Both the position numbers and the translations under genes were made by a program. Below are positions 47,325 to 55,156 of a stretch of DNA of 64,000 nucleotides, one piece after another. The stretch covers positions 1-64,000 of the forward strand of contig NZ_BNBL01000012.1 of assembly GCF_014655595.1 (NCBI RefSeq), written 5' to 3'. The notes under the pieces are model-generated. The model ran no database searches, had not been told where the DNA came from, and was given only the letters and a program-made list of their open reading frames with translations. Numbering within the stretch: the first letter of the stretch is position 1; each line of letters opens with the position of its first letter. The DNA is from Streptomyces griseocarneus (lineage in GTDB: Bacteria; Actinomycetota; Actinomycetes; Streptomycetales; Streptomycetaceae).

Positions 47325-47483
47325 TCAGGTCCGGCGGCGCCATGTCGCGTACAGGCCGGAGAGGGCGATGGCGACCGTTGCCAGGGACTCCGGCGGGACG
47401 CCCCAGCAGATGAGGACCGTTCCGGTGAGAAGTACGGAGAGGAAAGCGGCGAGGTCGTGAACTCGCTTATTGTCGTTGCTCAT
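47325..47483 (-). CDS. Small membrane protein
   Basis: 52 aa: MSNDNKRVHDLAAFLSVLLT... with two hydrophobic segments (LAAFLSVLLTGTVLICWG and LATVAIALSGLYATW) ending in RRRT. No known family. It abuts the ATPase stop codon tail to tail. It is divergent from the HTH-pseudotrypsin gene, sharing its control region, so the two may be functionally linked. No clear ribosome site. Confidence 0.6.
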   Translation of the reverse strand: MSNDNKRVHDLAAFLSVLLTGTVLICWGVPPESLATVAIALSGLYATWRRRT

Positions 47484-47518
47484 TCGTCGAGAGTCGTACG
47501 TGGCGGTGGTGCTGCGGC

Positions 47519-47539
47519 AGTGGCAGCGGTGCTGCCACT
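47519..47539. promoter_or_regulatory. Inverted repeat operator candidate upstream of the HTH-pseudotrypsin gene
   Basis: AGTGGCAGC-GGT-GCTGCCACT has 9-bp arms around a 3-nt centre, and a further AGTGGCA half-site follows at about 47551. Located between divergent genes and about 30 nt before the ATG, where the encoded HTH could bind. Confidence 0.6.
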
Positions 47540-47570
47540 TAGGCGGCAGCAGTGGCAACAAGGGGGAGCG

Positions 47571-48917
47571 ATGGGTGAGTTACAAGCCTTCGGCGACGGG
47601 TTGGCGCCCGAAGCGCGTGCCCTGGCACAGGCGTTGCGTGATCTCTTCGCAGGGCTCGGCATCTCTGAACGCCGTTACGCCGCCCGCCGCAGCTACGACT
47701 CCTCCACGATCTCCCGCTATCTGAGCGGACAGCGGATCCCCCCTTGGGAGTTCGTCCTCAACCTCCTCAACGATGTCGCCGAGGAGCGCGGCACGGTGCC
47801 GACCCTCGAGACGACGCGAATGATGCGGGACCGGCACATGGCCGCGCTGAAGGCCGGCAAGAGCCCCAGCCACAAGGTCCAGCTGCTGGAGCAGCAACTG
47901 GCGCTGGCGGACCAGGAAGCACGTCGCGTCTCCGCCCGGGAGCGGGTGCTGGAGGACGCCCTGCAGGACCGCGAGCACCGCATCCGGGACCTTCAGATGC
48001 AGTTCCGGCAGCTGCAGGCCATGTCGGCGCCGGTGCCGGGCGACGAAGGGCCGGCCGACGACGGGACGGATGACGAGCGGGCCCGGCTGCGGACCGAGAT
48101 CCGGCAGCTGACGGAGGAACTGGAACGGACTCGGGAGCTGCACCGGCAGGCCGAGACGCGCTGCGAGCAGCTGGAGCGGCAGCTGGCCGAGGCGGAGAGC
48201 CGCCCGGACCGTCCGGACGCGCCGGTGGCCGTGGGGGCCGGGCAGGCCGGGGTCGGGCTGGGGGCGATGCTCGCGCCGGGGGCCATTTTTCACAGCGACG
48301 TGAAGGTGAATATCACGGGGTGGCAGAGCGACGAGACGTTCGTGGACTCTGTCACCGTTCAGGTCGTCGGGGAAGGCGCCGTCGGCAACGGGCTGCTCGT
48401 CGACCCGACGACCGTGGTGACCAGCTGGTGGGCGATCTGGAGACCGCGGGAGCCGAAGCCCGGGACGGTGGAGGTGCTCGATTTCTCCCGGCGGGTGGGG
48501 ATACCCGCGCGCGTGGTCCAGTGGCTGCCCGCGGTGTACGACGCATCGGCGAGCCTCGAACCCTTCCCCACTCTGGCCGTGCTGCGGCTGGAATCGCCGT
48601 GGGGAAGCCCGGTCCCTGCGGTCGGCCTCGGCGGTCCGCCGCCCCCCGGGACTCAACTGATCATCAGCGGACGGGGCAGGGCCGGTCGCGGCGATTGGGA
48701 GCCCTACTCCTGCCTGCTGGAAGTGAAAGGCCGCAGTGGAGAGGTGTTTCGGCTGGAGGGGGAGTTCACTCCGGGACTGCGCGGGGCTCCCGCCTTCCAC
48801 ACGGGTACCGGCGAGCTGGCGGGTCTGGTGAGCGGCTATCGCGAGCAGAAGGGCGCCCTCATCCCCGCCGACGCCCTCCGCCAACTCACCACCCTCGGTT
48901 ACGGTCCGACCCCCTGA
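47571..48917 (+). CDS. HTH, coiled-coil and inactive trypsin-like domain protein
   Basis: 448 aa. Residues 25-65 form an XRE-like HTH (ISERRYAARRSYDSSTISRYLSG). Residues about 98-150 and 166-212 are heptad-rich coiled coils. Residues about 255-435 follow the trypsin-like fold, but all three catalytic places appear changed: GNGLLVDPTTVVTSWWAIW (SWW where CAH is usual), PFPTLAVLRL (no Asp before LALL-like), and GLRGAPAFHTGTGELAGLV (Arg where GxSG has Ser). This suggests a pseudoprotease sensor joined to a DNA-binding head. AGGGGGAGCG precedes the ATG. Confidence 0.8.
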   Translation: MGELQAFGDGLAPEARALAQALRDLFAGLGISERRYAARRSYDSSTISRYLSGQRIPPWEFVLNLLNDVAEERGTVPTLETTRMMRDRHMAALKAGKSPSHKVQLLEQQLALADQEARRVSARERVLEDALQDREHRIRDLQMQFRQLQAMSAPVPGDEGPADDGTDDERARLRTEIRQLTEELERTRELHRQAETRCEQLERQLAEAESRPDRPDAPVAVGAGQAGVGLGAMLAPGAIFHSDVKVNITGWQSDETFVDSVTVQVVGEGAVGNGLLVDPTTVVTSWWAIWRPREPKPGTVEVLDFSRRVGIPARVVQWLPAVYDASASLEPFPTLAVLRLESPWGSPVPAVGLGGPPPPGTQLIISGRGRAGRGDWEPYSCLLEVKGRSGEVFRLEGEFTPGLRGAPAFHTGTGELAGLVSGYREQKGALIPADALRQLTTLGYGPTP

Positions 48918-48969
48918 TTCACCCCAACGTGGCCCCTATGATCCGTTTGACCGTCCGGCCCCGCAGGGG

Positions 48970-49107
48970 ATGAACCGAATGCTCCGGTTCCATTTCAACC
49001 TGCACCGCTTCAGCCCGCACCGCGTCAATCCGCACCGCACTTCCTCCCGAAGGGACTTGGGCCGTGCCGAACGCAACGAGAGACGCCGCCCCAGCTGCCC
49101 CCGCTGA
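48970..49107 (+). CDS. Possible His/Arg-rich 45-codon small ORF
   Basis: ATG 48970 (or 48979) opens a frame with good G/C third-position bias. It encodes a His/Arg-rich peptide with an HRF-PHR-PHR pattern. It overlaps the start of the following 74-aa gene by 44 nt. AGGGGA lies before the second ATG. Only base pattern supports it. Confidence 0.35.
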   Translation: MNRMLRFHFNLHRFSPHRVNPHRTSSRRDLGRAERNERRRPSCPR

Positions 49108-49288
49108 CGCTCGCCCCTCCGCCATCGCCCGCCTCGCGACCGTCACCGCCACGCTCATCCTCCCCGCCACCGCCCTCGCGGCCACCGTGGCCACGGCCGC
49201 CGCGGTCGTCACCGAACCGGCGCCGCGCGGGCCCGGTCGTACCGACGGCACGTGTCTGACCTGCGAGGTCTCGCACCCGACCCGCTAG
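49064..49288 (+). CDS. Small secreted or membrane protein, unknown
   Basis: 74 aa. Ala-rich N-terminal tail, one hydrophobic segment (IARLATVTATLILPATALAATVATAAAVV) and a short C-terminal tail with CLTC, a possible metal or disulfide pair. GTG 49064 with GAAGGGA upstream. No recognised family. Stands alone between the pseudotrypsin gene and the NlpC/P60 terminator. Confidence 0.5.
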   Translation: MPNATRDAAPAAPADARPSAIARLATVTATLILPATALAATVATAAAVVTEPAPRGPGRTDGTCLTCEVSHPTR

Positions 49289-49402
49289 CGGCCGGTCCGG
49301 CCGCCCGACCGTTCGTACGCCCGATTTCGATTCGGGCCGAAGGGGTTTGCGGGCCCCCGCCCCGGATGCGCACACTCCCAGGTACCGGCACGGGGGGTCC
49401 GG

Positions 49403-49436
49403 GTGCCCGGGTCAACGGGGGTGGGCACCCGGGCAC
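49403..49436. terminator. Hairpin downstream of the 74-aa gene
   Basis: GTGCCCGGGT (49403-49412) pairs with ACCCGGGCAC (49427-49436); a nested GGGTGCCC/GGGCACCC alternative exists. Probable terminator for rightward transcription. Confidence 0.6.
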
Positions 49437-49458
49437 GAAACCCGCCCGGACCATGCGA

Positions 49459-49495
49459 AAGGCCGCCGCCCCCGAGCGGGGGGAGCGGCGGCCTT
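49459..49495 (-). terminator. Terminator of the NlpC/P60 gene
   Basis: AAGGCCGCCGC (49459-49469) pairs with GCGGCGGCCTT (49485-49495), with a further C5/G5 stem inside. It lies about 40 nt past the NlpC/P60 stop. Confidence 0.8.
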
Positions 49496-49532
49496 CCGGA
49501 TGAGGCGTGAAGCCCGGTGACGAGGGGGCGCG

Positions 49533-50360
49533 TTACAGGACGCGCACGGCACCCGTCGGCGGGGAGTAGCTCAGGGGCTGCTCGACGATGCCCTTGTCCG
49601 GGTTCTGCGCGCCGATGAACTTGCCGCCACCGACGTACACGGCCACGTGGTACGCGCTGCCCGCGGAGCCCCAGTAGAGGATGTCGCCGACCTGCAGGTT
49701 CGAGGTCGACACCTGGGTGCCGGCCGTCGACTGGTCCTGCGAGACGCGCGGCAGGTCGATGCCGATCTGGCTGTAGGCGGCCATGACCAGGCCGGAGCAG
49801 TCGTAGGCGGACGGACCGGTGGAGCCCATGATGTAGGGCTTGCCGACCTGATCCTCCAGGAAGGCGACCAGAGCGGCCGCGCTGCCCGTCGCGCTGGACT
49901 TCTTGGTGGACGCGGAGGTGCCCGACCCGTCGGCGGACGCCGACTTCGCGCTCAGGGAGGAGCGCTCGCCGCCGCGGGAGGCGCGGGCCTCGTCCGCCTC
50001 GGCCTTCTCCTTGGCCTTGCGCTCCGCCTCGGCCTTGCGCTCGGCCTCGTCCTTGGCCTTCTTCGCGTCGGTCTTGGCGTTGTCGAGGGCCTCCTCCACC
50101 TGCGCGCGGACCTGGTAGTCGACGGCGGTCTGCTGGGTGGCGACCGCGCTCTGCGCGATGGACGTGGCGAGGTCCGCGTTGAACGCGGGCATCTCCATCG
50201 TCGCCTCGGTGGGCTTGTCGGCACTGGCGGAGGCGGAGCCCGCGCCGGCGACGGCCAGGGTGCTGAGGACGCCACCGGCCACACCCGTGCGGACGACCCA
50301 TGACTGGGACGCGGGGCGACGGGGCTTCCGGTGGCTGGTTATGTGCGCGTTCGGGGACAT
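49533..50360 (-). CDS. Secreted NlpC/P60 peptidoglycan endopeptidase
   Basis: 275 aa. Signal peptide with Arg/Lys-rich start (MSPNAHITSHRKPRRPASQS) and a hydrophobic stretch ending GSASASA. An Ala/Lys/Glu coiled-coil linker (about 55-140) follows, then the C-terminal NlpC/P60 domain: QVGKPYIMGSTGPSAYDCSGLVMAAYSQIG with catalytic Cys, then SAYHVAVYVGGGKFI with catalytic His. It cleaves peptide stems of the cell wall. ATG 50360 lies 10 nt after a good promoter, so the longer reading to 50417 is rejected. Such coiled-coil linkers often make activity dependent on a partner. Confidence 0.92.
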   Translation of the reverse strand: MSPNAHITSHRKPRRPASQSWVVRTGVAGGVLSTLAVAGAGSASASADKPTEATMEMPAFNADLATSIAQSAVATQQTAVDYQVRAQVEEALDNAKTDAKKAKDEAERKAEAERKAKEKAEADEARASRGGERSSLSAKSASADGSGTSASTKKSSATGSAAALVAFLEDQVGKPYIMGSTGPSAYDCSGLVMAAYSQIGIDLPRVSQDQSTAGTQVSTSNLQVGDILYWGSAGSAYHVAVYVGGGKFIGAQNPDKGIVEQPLSYSPPTGAVRVL

Positions 50361-50370
50361 GGGACAAGGG

Positions 50371-50398
50371 ACTATCAGTCCGCACTGGGTGAGTTCAA
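50371..50398 (-). promoter_or_regulatory. Promoter of the NlpC/P60 gene
   Basis: On the minus strand, TTGAAC (50398-50393) and GATAGT (50376-50371) are 16 bp apart and the ATG is 10 nt further, giving a near-leaderless message. Confidence 0.6.
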
Positions 50399-50417
50399 GG
50401 TAAGTGACCTGCGCCAC

Positions 50418-50979
50418 ATTTGGCGTGTACGCGTCTGAAATTCCCCGCTTTGATCACGAGACGGTCACGACGCGGAGGGAGACCGGAAGGCCGATCAGGC
50501 GCCTCAGCACGGCTTTTGGACCCCGGCGGCGTCCGGATGGCCTCTTATCACCTTTACAGCTCGCGCGTCGAGACTACCCATCAGAACCGGTCGCCGAACC
50601 TCCCGTCGCGTGGCAGAACTCACGCAACGGGCGTCTCGCGGGAGGCTTGTGAAGCGGTATGCGGACCCGGCGCGGACCGACGGTGAAACGGTCCGCCGGG
50701 AGACGGTCCGGGACACGTGCTGACCGCCGTCGCCCCACCGGGTTGTGTGCCTTTATCAGTTGACAATCGATCATGTCAATTTGCGTGCAGGCGGCACTTC
50801 TTGATAGTGGCTCACCACCCCCGACCAGCATTTTGGCTCCCGGATGTCACCCTTGGTGACCACTCGACCGCTTCGCGTATGAAGATCGCCGATCATCCGA
50901 CTTCATGATCGTTCGTCAGGTGGTGGAGATCACAAACGTGGTCGTGTACGCCGTGTCGCAGATCACAGACCGGCGGGCA
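50418..50979. other. Long regulatory gap upstream of nuo
   Basis: No supported gene. Notable parts: the inverted repeat TTGACA-N8-TGTCAA (50760-50779) in an A/T-rich patch, the inverted repeat GTCACC-CTT-GGTGAC (50846-50860), and AGATCACA twice (50927-50934, 50960-50967) 33 bp apart. Open frames here are short and poorly biased. Confidence 0.6.
50760..50779. repeat. Inverted repeat TTGACA-N8-TGTCAA
   Basis: Perfect 6-bp arms, A/T-rich and about 340 nt before nuoA. TTGACA could be a -35 hexamer in either direction, with the symmetry making it a possible operator. Confidence 0.45.
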
Positions 50980-50985
50980 TAGGAT
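50980..50985 (+). promoter_or_regulatory. -10 box of the nuo operon
   Basis: TAGGAT about 120 nt before nuoA, with transcription expected near 50992. The -35 region is poor, suggesting activator dependence. Confidence 0.5.
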
Positions 50986-51001
50986 GCAGTCGACCCGGGC
51001 T

Positions 51002-51017
51002 TGTGAACTGCCTCACA
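51002..51017. promoter_or_regulatory. Rex/Crp-type operator in the nuo leader
   Basis: TGTGAACTGCCTCACA has perfect TGTGA/TCACA arms. It matches the 16-bp Rex operator of Streptomyces (TGTGAACGCGTTCACA) at 12 positions, and also the TGTGA-N6-TCACA form of Crp sites. Placed about 10 nt after the predicted transcript start, it suits repression by Rex at high NADH; nuo is a known Rex target in S. coelicolor. Confidence 0.65.
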
Positions 51018-51102
51018 TGTCGGCGATCTTCGCCGAGGACCTCCGCCGCCGGGTCCGGTCAGCCAGCAGTCAGCGTCGACAGACTGGAAGGAGCGAGGAG
51101 CG

Positions 51103-51462
51103 GTGAACGCCTACGCGCCCATCCTCGTACTGGGAGCCCTCGGTGCAGGCTTCGCGATCTTCTCCGTGGTCATGGCGTCGATCGTCGGGCCCAAGCGCTA
51201 CAACCGGGCCAAGCTCGAGGCCTACGAATGCGGCATCGAACCGACCCCGCACCCAGCCGGTGGCGGCCGCTTCCCGATCAAGTACTACCTGACGGCGATG
51301 CTCTTCATCGTCTTCGACATCGAGATCGTCTTCCTCTACCCCTGGGCGGTCACCTTCGACTCCCTGGGGCTGTTCGGGCTCGTGGAGATGCTCCTCTTCG
51401 TGCTCACCGTCTTCGTCGCCTACGCCTACGTATGGCGGCGCGGCGGCCTGGAATGGGACTAA
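51103..51462 (+). CDS. nuoA: NADH-quinone oxidoreductase subunit A
   Basis: 119 aa with three transmembrane helices. The conserved loop YECGIEPTPHPAGGGRFPIKYYLTAMLFIVFDIEIVFLYPW is clear. Part of the membrane arm of complex I close to the quinone channel. GTG start with AAGGAGCGAGGAG upstream. First gene of a nuoA-N operon that passes electrons from NADH to menaquinone and pumps protons. Confidence 0.97.
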   Translation: MNAYAPILVLGALGAGFAIFSVVMASIVGPKRYNRAKLEAYECGIEPTPHPAGGGRFPIKYYLTAMLFIVFDIEIVFLYPWAVTFDSLGLFGLVEMLLFVLTVFVAYAYVWRRGGLEWD

Positions 51463-51474
51463 AGGGGGCCCCGG

Positions 51475-52029
51475 ATGGGACTCGAGGAGAAGCTGCCGAG
51501 CGGCTTTCTGCTGACCACCGTCGAACAGGCCGCGGGGTGGGTGCGCAAGGCATCCGTCTTCCCCGCCACCTTCGGCCTGGCCTGCTGCGCCATCGAGATG
51601 ATGACCACCGGAGCGGGGCGCTACGACCTGGCCCGCTTCGGCATGGAGGTCTTCCGCGGCTCGCCCCGCCAGGCCGATCTGATGATCGTGGCCGGCCGGG
51701 TGAGCCAGAAGATGGCGCCCGTGCTGCGGCAGGTCTACGACCAGATGCCCAACCCCAAGTGGGTGATCTCCATGGGGGTCTGTGCGTCCAGCGGCGGCAT
51801 GTTCAACAACTACGCGATCGTGCAGGGCGTCGACCACATCGTGCCGGTCGACATCTATCTGCCCGGGTGCCCGCCCCGGCCCGAGATGCTCATGGACTCG
51901 ATCCTCAAGCTGCACAAGAAGATCCAGAACGAGAAGCTCGGCGTGCACCGCGAGGAGGCGGAGGAGGCGGCGGAGCGGGCGGCGCTCAAGGCCCTGCCGC
52001 TGATCGAGATGAAGGGGCTGCTGCGATGA
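51475..52029 (+). CDS. nuoB: NADH-quinone oxidoreductase subunit B
   Basis: 184 aa. Binds cluster N2, the last Fe-S centre before quinone: FGLACCAIEMM, then SMGVCASSGGMFNNY and YLPGCPPRPE give the four Cys. The conserved quinone-site helices lie between. ATG with AAAGGGGG upstream, 12 nt after nuoA. Its stop overlaps the nuoC start by 4 nt (ATGA). Confidence 0.97.
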   Translation: MGLEEKLPSGFLLTTVEQAAGWVRKASVFPATFGLACCAIEMMTTGAGRYDLARFGMEVFRGSPRQADLMIVAGRVSQKMAPVLRQVYDQMPNPKWVISMGVCASSGGMFNNYAIVQGVDHIVPVDIYLPGCPPRPEMLMDSILKLHKKIQNEKLGVHREEAEEAAERAALKALPLIEMKGLLR

Positions 52030-52916
52030 GCGAGCCGAACCCCAAGGGCTCGAACTCCAAGGGTCCGGACCCCAAGGGACGGGACGCCAAGGGCCCGGAC
52101 GCCAACGGATCGAAGGCCAAGAGCCCGGACGCCAACGGATCGAACGCCAAGGCCCCGGACGCGGCGTCCCCGGCCCCGGTGCCCAAGGGCCCCAACGGGG
52201 TCAACCCCGACAAGGACGTCGCCGCCCAGACCCTCCCCGGCCAGCGGCTCGACCACGGCGAGGTCATCGGCGTCCGGCACGGCATGTTCGGCGCCGGCGA
52301 CGGCGGCGACACCACCGGCTACGGCCGGCTCGTACGGACCGTACGGCTGCCCGGCCGGGCCACCCGGCCGTACGGAGGGTGGTTCGACGAGGTCGCCGAC
52401 GAGCTGGAGGGCGCCCTCGAGGAGCAGGGGCTGGTGCCGGAGAACGCGATCGAGAAGACCGTGGTCGACCGCGACGAGCTCACCTTCCACATCGCCCGCG
52501 AGCACCTTCCCGTCGTCGCCCGGACCCTGCGCGACGACCCCGCGCTGCGCTTCGAGCTGTGCACGGGCGTGAGCGGAGTGCACCTCCCCGGCGACAAGGG
52601 GCGCGAGCTGCACGCCGTCTACCACCTGCGCTCGATCACCCACAACCGGCTGATCAGGCTGGAGGTCGGCGTCCCCGACGACGACCGGCACATCCCCTCG
52701 GTCGTCGACGTCTATCCCACCAACGACTGGCACGAGCGCGAGACCTACGACTTCTTCGGTCTCGTCTTCGACGGTCACCCCGCGCTCACGCGGATCATGA
52801 TGCCGGACGACTGGCAGGGCTTCCCGCAGCGCAAGGACTACCCCCTCGGCGGCATCCCCGTCGAGTACAAGGGCGCCCAGATCCCGGCTCCGGACCAGCG
52901 GAGGTCGTACAGCTGA
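52026..52916 (+). CDS. nuoC: NADH-quinone oxidoreductase subunit C
   Basis: 296 aa. The conserved 30-kDa domain is present (ENAIEKTVVDRDELTFHI, YHLRSITHNRLIRLEVGV, WHERETYDFFGLVFDGHPALTRIMMPDDW, PLGGIPVEYKG). It is preceded by about 60 residues of hydrophilic tandem repeats of the form (S/P/R)DAKG / PDANG. The repeats are not part of the fold and probably form a disordered tail. Peripheral arm subunit without cofactors. Overlaps nuoB by 4 nt and nuoD by 1 nt (TGATG). Confidence 0.96.
   Translation: MSEPNPKGSNSKGPDPKGRDAKGPDANGSKAKSPDANGSNAKAPDAASPAPVPKGPNGVNPDKDVAAQTLPGQRLDHGEVIGVRHGMFGAGDGGDTTGYGRLVRTVRLPGRATRPYGGWFDEVADELEGALEEQGLVPENAIEKTVVDRDELTFHIAREHLPVVARTLRDDPALRFELCTGVSGVHLPGDKGRELHAVYHLRSITHNRLIRLEVGVPDDDRHIPSVVDVYPTNDWHERETYDFFGLVFDGHPALTRIMMPDDWQGFPQRKDYPLGGIPVEYKGAQIPAPDQRRSYS
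52036..52170 (+). repeat. Tandem repeats encoding the NuoC N-terminal tail
   Basis: Imperfect 15-bp units (Lys-Gly-Pro-Asp-Ala type) with a perfect 21-bp direct repeat at 52093-52113 and 52123-52143 (30-bp period). Likely to vary in copy number between strains. Confidence 0.8.
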
Positions 52917-54241
52917 TGACCACCCCGAACGACGCCGGCCCCCGCGAGACCACCGAGGGCCCGGTCTACACCGTCACCGGCGGCGACTGGGACGAGATCG
53001 CCTCCGCCGCCCAGCAGGCCGACGACGAGCGCATCATCGTCAACATGGGTCCCCAGCACCCCTCCACCCACGGAGTGCTGCGCCTGATCCTGGAGATCGA
53101 CGGGGAGACGGTCACCGAGGCCCGCTGCGGCATCGGCTACCTCCACACCGGCATCGAGAAGAACCTCGAATTCCGGACCTGGACCCAGGGCACCACGTTC
53201 GTGACGCGCATGGACTACCTCACGCCCTTCTTCAACGAGACGGCGTACTGCCTGGCCGTCGAGAAGCTGCTGGGCATCGAGGACGACGTCCCCGACCGCG
53301 CCTCGGTCGTCCGGGTCATGCTCATGGAGCTGAACCGAATCTCCTCCCACCTGGTGGCCATCGCCACCGGCGGCATGGAGCTCGGCGCCACCACGATCAT
53401 GATCTACGGCTTCCGCGACCGCGAGCTGGTCCTCGACATCTTCGAGCTGATCACCGGCCTGCGGATGAACCACGCCTACGTGCGCCCCGGCGGCCTCGCC
53501 CAGGACCTGCCGCCCGGCGCGGTGGACCAGGTGCGCGAGTTCGTCAAGAAGATGCGCAGAAACCTTCCCGAGTACGACAAGCTCGCCACCGGGAACCCCA
53601 TCTTCAAGGGCCGCATGCAGGACGTCGGCTACCTCGACCTCACCGGCTGCATGGCGCTGGGCGCCACCGGCCCCATCCTGCGCTCCGCCGGCCTCCCGCA
53701 CGACCTGCGCAAGGCCCAGCCCTACTGCGGCTACGAGACGTACGACTTCGACGTCCCCACCGCCGACAGCTGCGACGCCTACGGACGGTTCCTGATCCGC
53801 CTGGAGGAGATGCGGCAGTCACTGCGCATCGTCGAGCAGTGCCTGGACCGGCTCCAGCCGGGCCCGGTCATGGTCGCGGACAAGAAGATCGCCTGGCCCG
53901 CCCAGCTGGCCCTCGGCCCCGACGGGCTCGGCAACTCCCTGGACCACATCAAGAAGATCATGGGCACCTCGATGGAGGCCCTGATCCACCACTTCAAGCT
54001 GGTGACGGAGGGCTTCAGGGTGCCGCCCGGGCAGGCGTACTCGGCCGTGGAGTCGCCCAAGGGCGAGCTCGGCGTGCACGTCGTCAGCGACGGCGGAACG
54101 CGCCCCTACCGGGTCCACTTCCGCGACCCCTCCTTCACCAACCTGCAGGCCATGGCGGCGATGTGCGAAGGCGGCCAGGTCGCCGACGTGATCGTGGCGG
54201 TGGCTTCGATCGATCCCGTCATGGGAGGCGTAGACCGGTGA
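52916..54241 (+). CDS. nuoD: NADH-quinone oxidoreductase subunit D
   Basis: 441 aa, 49-kDa subunit that forms the quinone-binding cavity with NuoB. Signatures are MGPQHPSTHGVLRL, GYLHTGIEKNLE, MELNRISSHLV, RPGGLAQDLPPG and ESPKGELGVHVVSDG. The HP-STHG His that contacts quinone is present. The start overlaps the nuoC stop (TGATG). The stop overlaps the GTG of a 31-codon ORF. Confidence 0.97.
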   Translation: MTTPNDAGPRETTEGPVYTVTGGDWDEIASAAQQADDERIIVNMGPQHPSTHGVLRLILEIDGETVTEARCGIGYLHTGIEKNLEFRTWTQGTTFVTRMDYLTPFFNETAYCLAVEKLLGIEDDVPDRASVVRVMLMELNRISSHLVAIATGGMELGATTIMIYGFRDRELVLDIFELITGLRMNHAYVRPGGLAQDLPPGAVDQVREFVKKMRRNLPEYDKLATGNPIFKGRMQDVGYLDLTGCMALGATGPILRSAGLPHDLRKAQPYCGYETYDFDVPTADSCDAYGRFLIRLEEMRQSLRIVEQCLDRLQPGPVMVADKKIAWPAQLALGPDGLGNSLDHIKKIMGTSMEALIHHFKLVTEGFRVPPGQAYSAVESPKGELGVHVVSDGGTRPYRVHFRDPSFTNLQAMAAMCEGGQVADVIVAVASIDPVMGGVDR

Positions 54242-54333
54242 GCGTCGCACGCGCGGCCGCCGGGCCGCAGACGGACACGACGGCCGCACCTCTGCGCCGC
54301 GTGGGCGGAGAAGCGAACAAGGAGACGTGGTGA
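54238..54333 (+). CDS. Possible 31-aa small ORF between nuoD and nuoE
   Basis: GTG 54238 overlaps the nuoD TGA (GTGA), and its own TGA overlaps the GTG of nuoE, so the frame exactly bridges the gap with coupling-type junctions at both ends. Product: MSVARAAAGPQTDTTAAPLR, then RVGGEANKETW. The nuoE ribosome site (AAGGAG) lies inside it. It may be a real microprotein or just a means of keeping ribosomes on the message. Confidence 0.4.
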   Translation: MSVARAAAGPQTDTTAAPLRRVGGEANKETW

Positions 54334-55156
54334 CCGATGTACAGCTGGGGATGCCGCAGCTCCCCGCGCCCGACTACCCCGCCGACGTACGGGCCCGGCT
54401 CGAGGCGGACGCCCGGGAGGTGATCGCCCGCTACCCCGACAGCCGCAGCGCCCTGCTGCCGCTGCTGCACCTGGTGCAGTCCGAGGAGGGCCACGTCACC
54501 CGCACCGGCATCCGCCTGTGCGCCGAACTGCTCGGCCTGACCACGGCCGAGGTCACGGCGGTCGCGACCTTCTACACGATGTACCGGCGCAAGCCCGGCG
54601 GCGACTACCAGGTCGGGGTGTGCACCAACACGCTGTGCGCGGTGCTGGGCGGCGACGCCATCTTCGACGACCTCAAGCGCCACCTCGGCGTCGGCAACGG
54701 CGGGACGACCGACGACGGGAAGATCACGCTCGAGCACATCGAGTGCAACGCCGCCTGCGACTTCGCGCCCGTGGTGATGGTCAACTGGGAGTTCTTCGAC
54801 AACCAGACCGTCGAGAGCGCCCGGCGGCTCGTCGACGACCTCCGCGAGGGCCGCACCGTCGAGCCCACCCGCGGCGCGCCCCTGTGCACGTACAAGGAGA
54901 CGGCCCGCATCCTGGCCGGCTTCCCCGACCGGCGGCCCGGCGCCGTCGAGGCGAGCGGCGGCGCCGGTCCCGCCTCGCTGGCCGGACTGCGGCTGGCCAA
55001 GGGCGAGGCCGGACCGGCGCGCGTCGGGCCCCCGCGCGGCGCGCCGCCCCACGACGAGCGTCCCCCGGAGCACCTCAGCTCCCACGACGCGCCCCAGAAG
55101 ACATCCGCCTCGGACCCCGATCACCCCAGCGGGCCGGTCACCGAGGAGGGGGAGGG

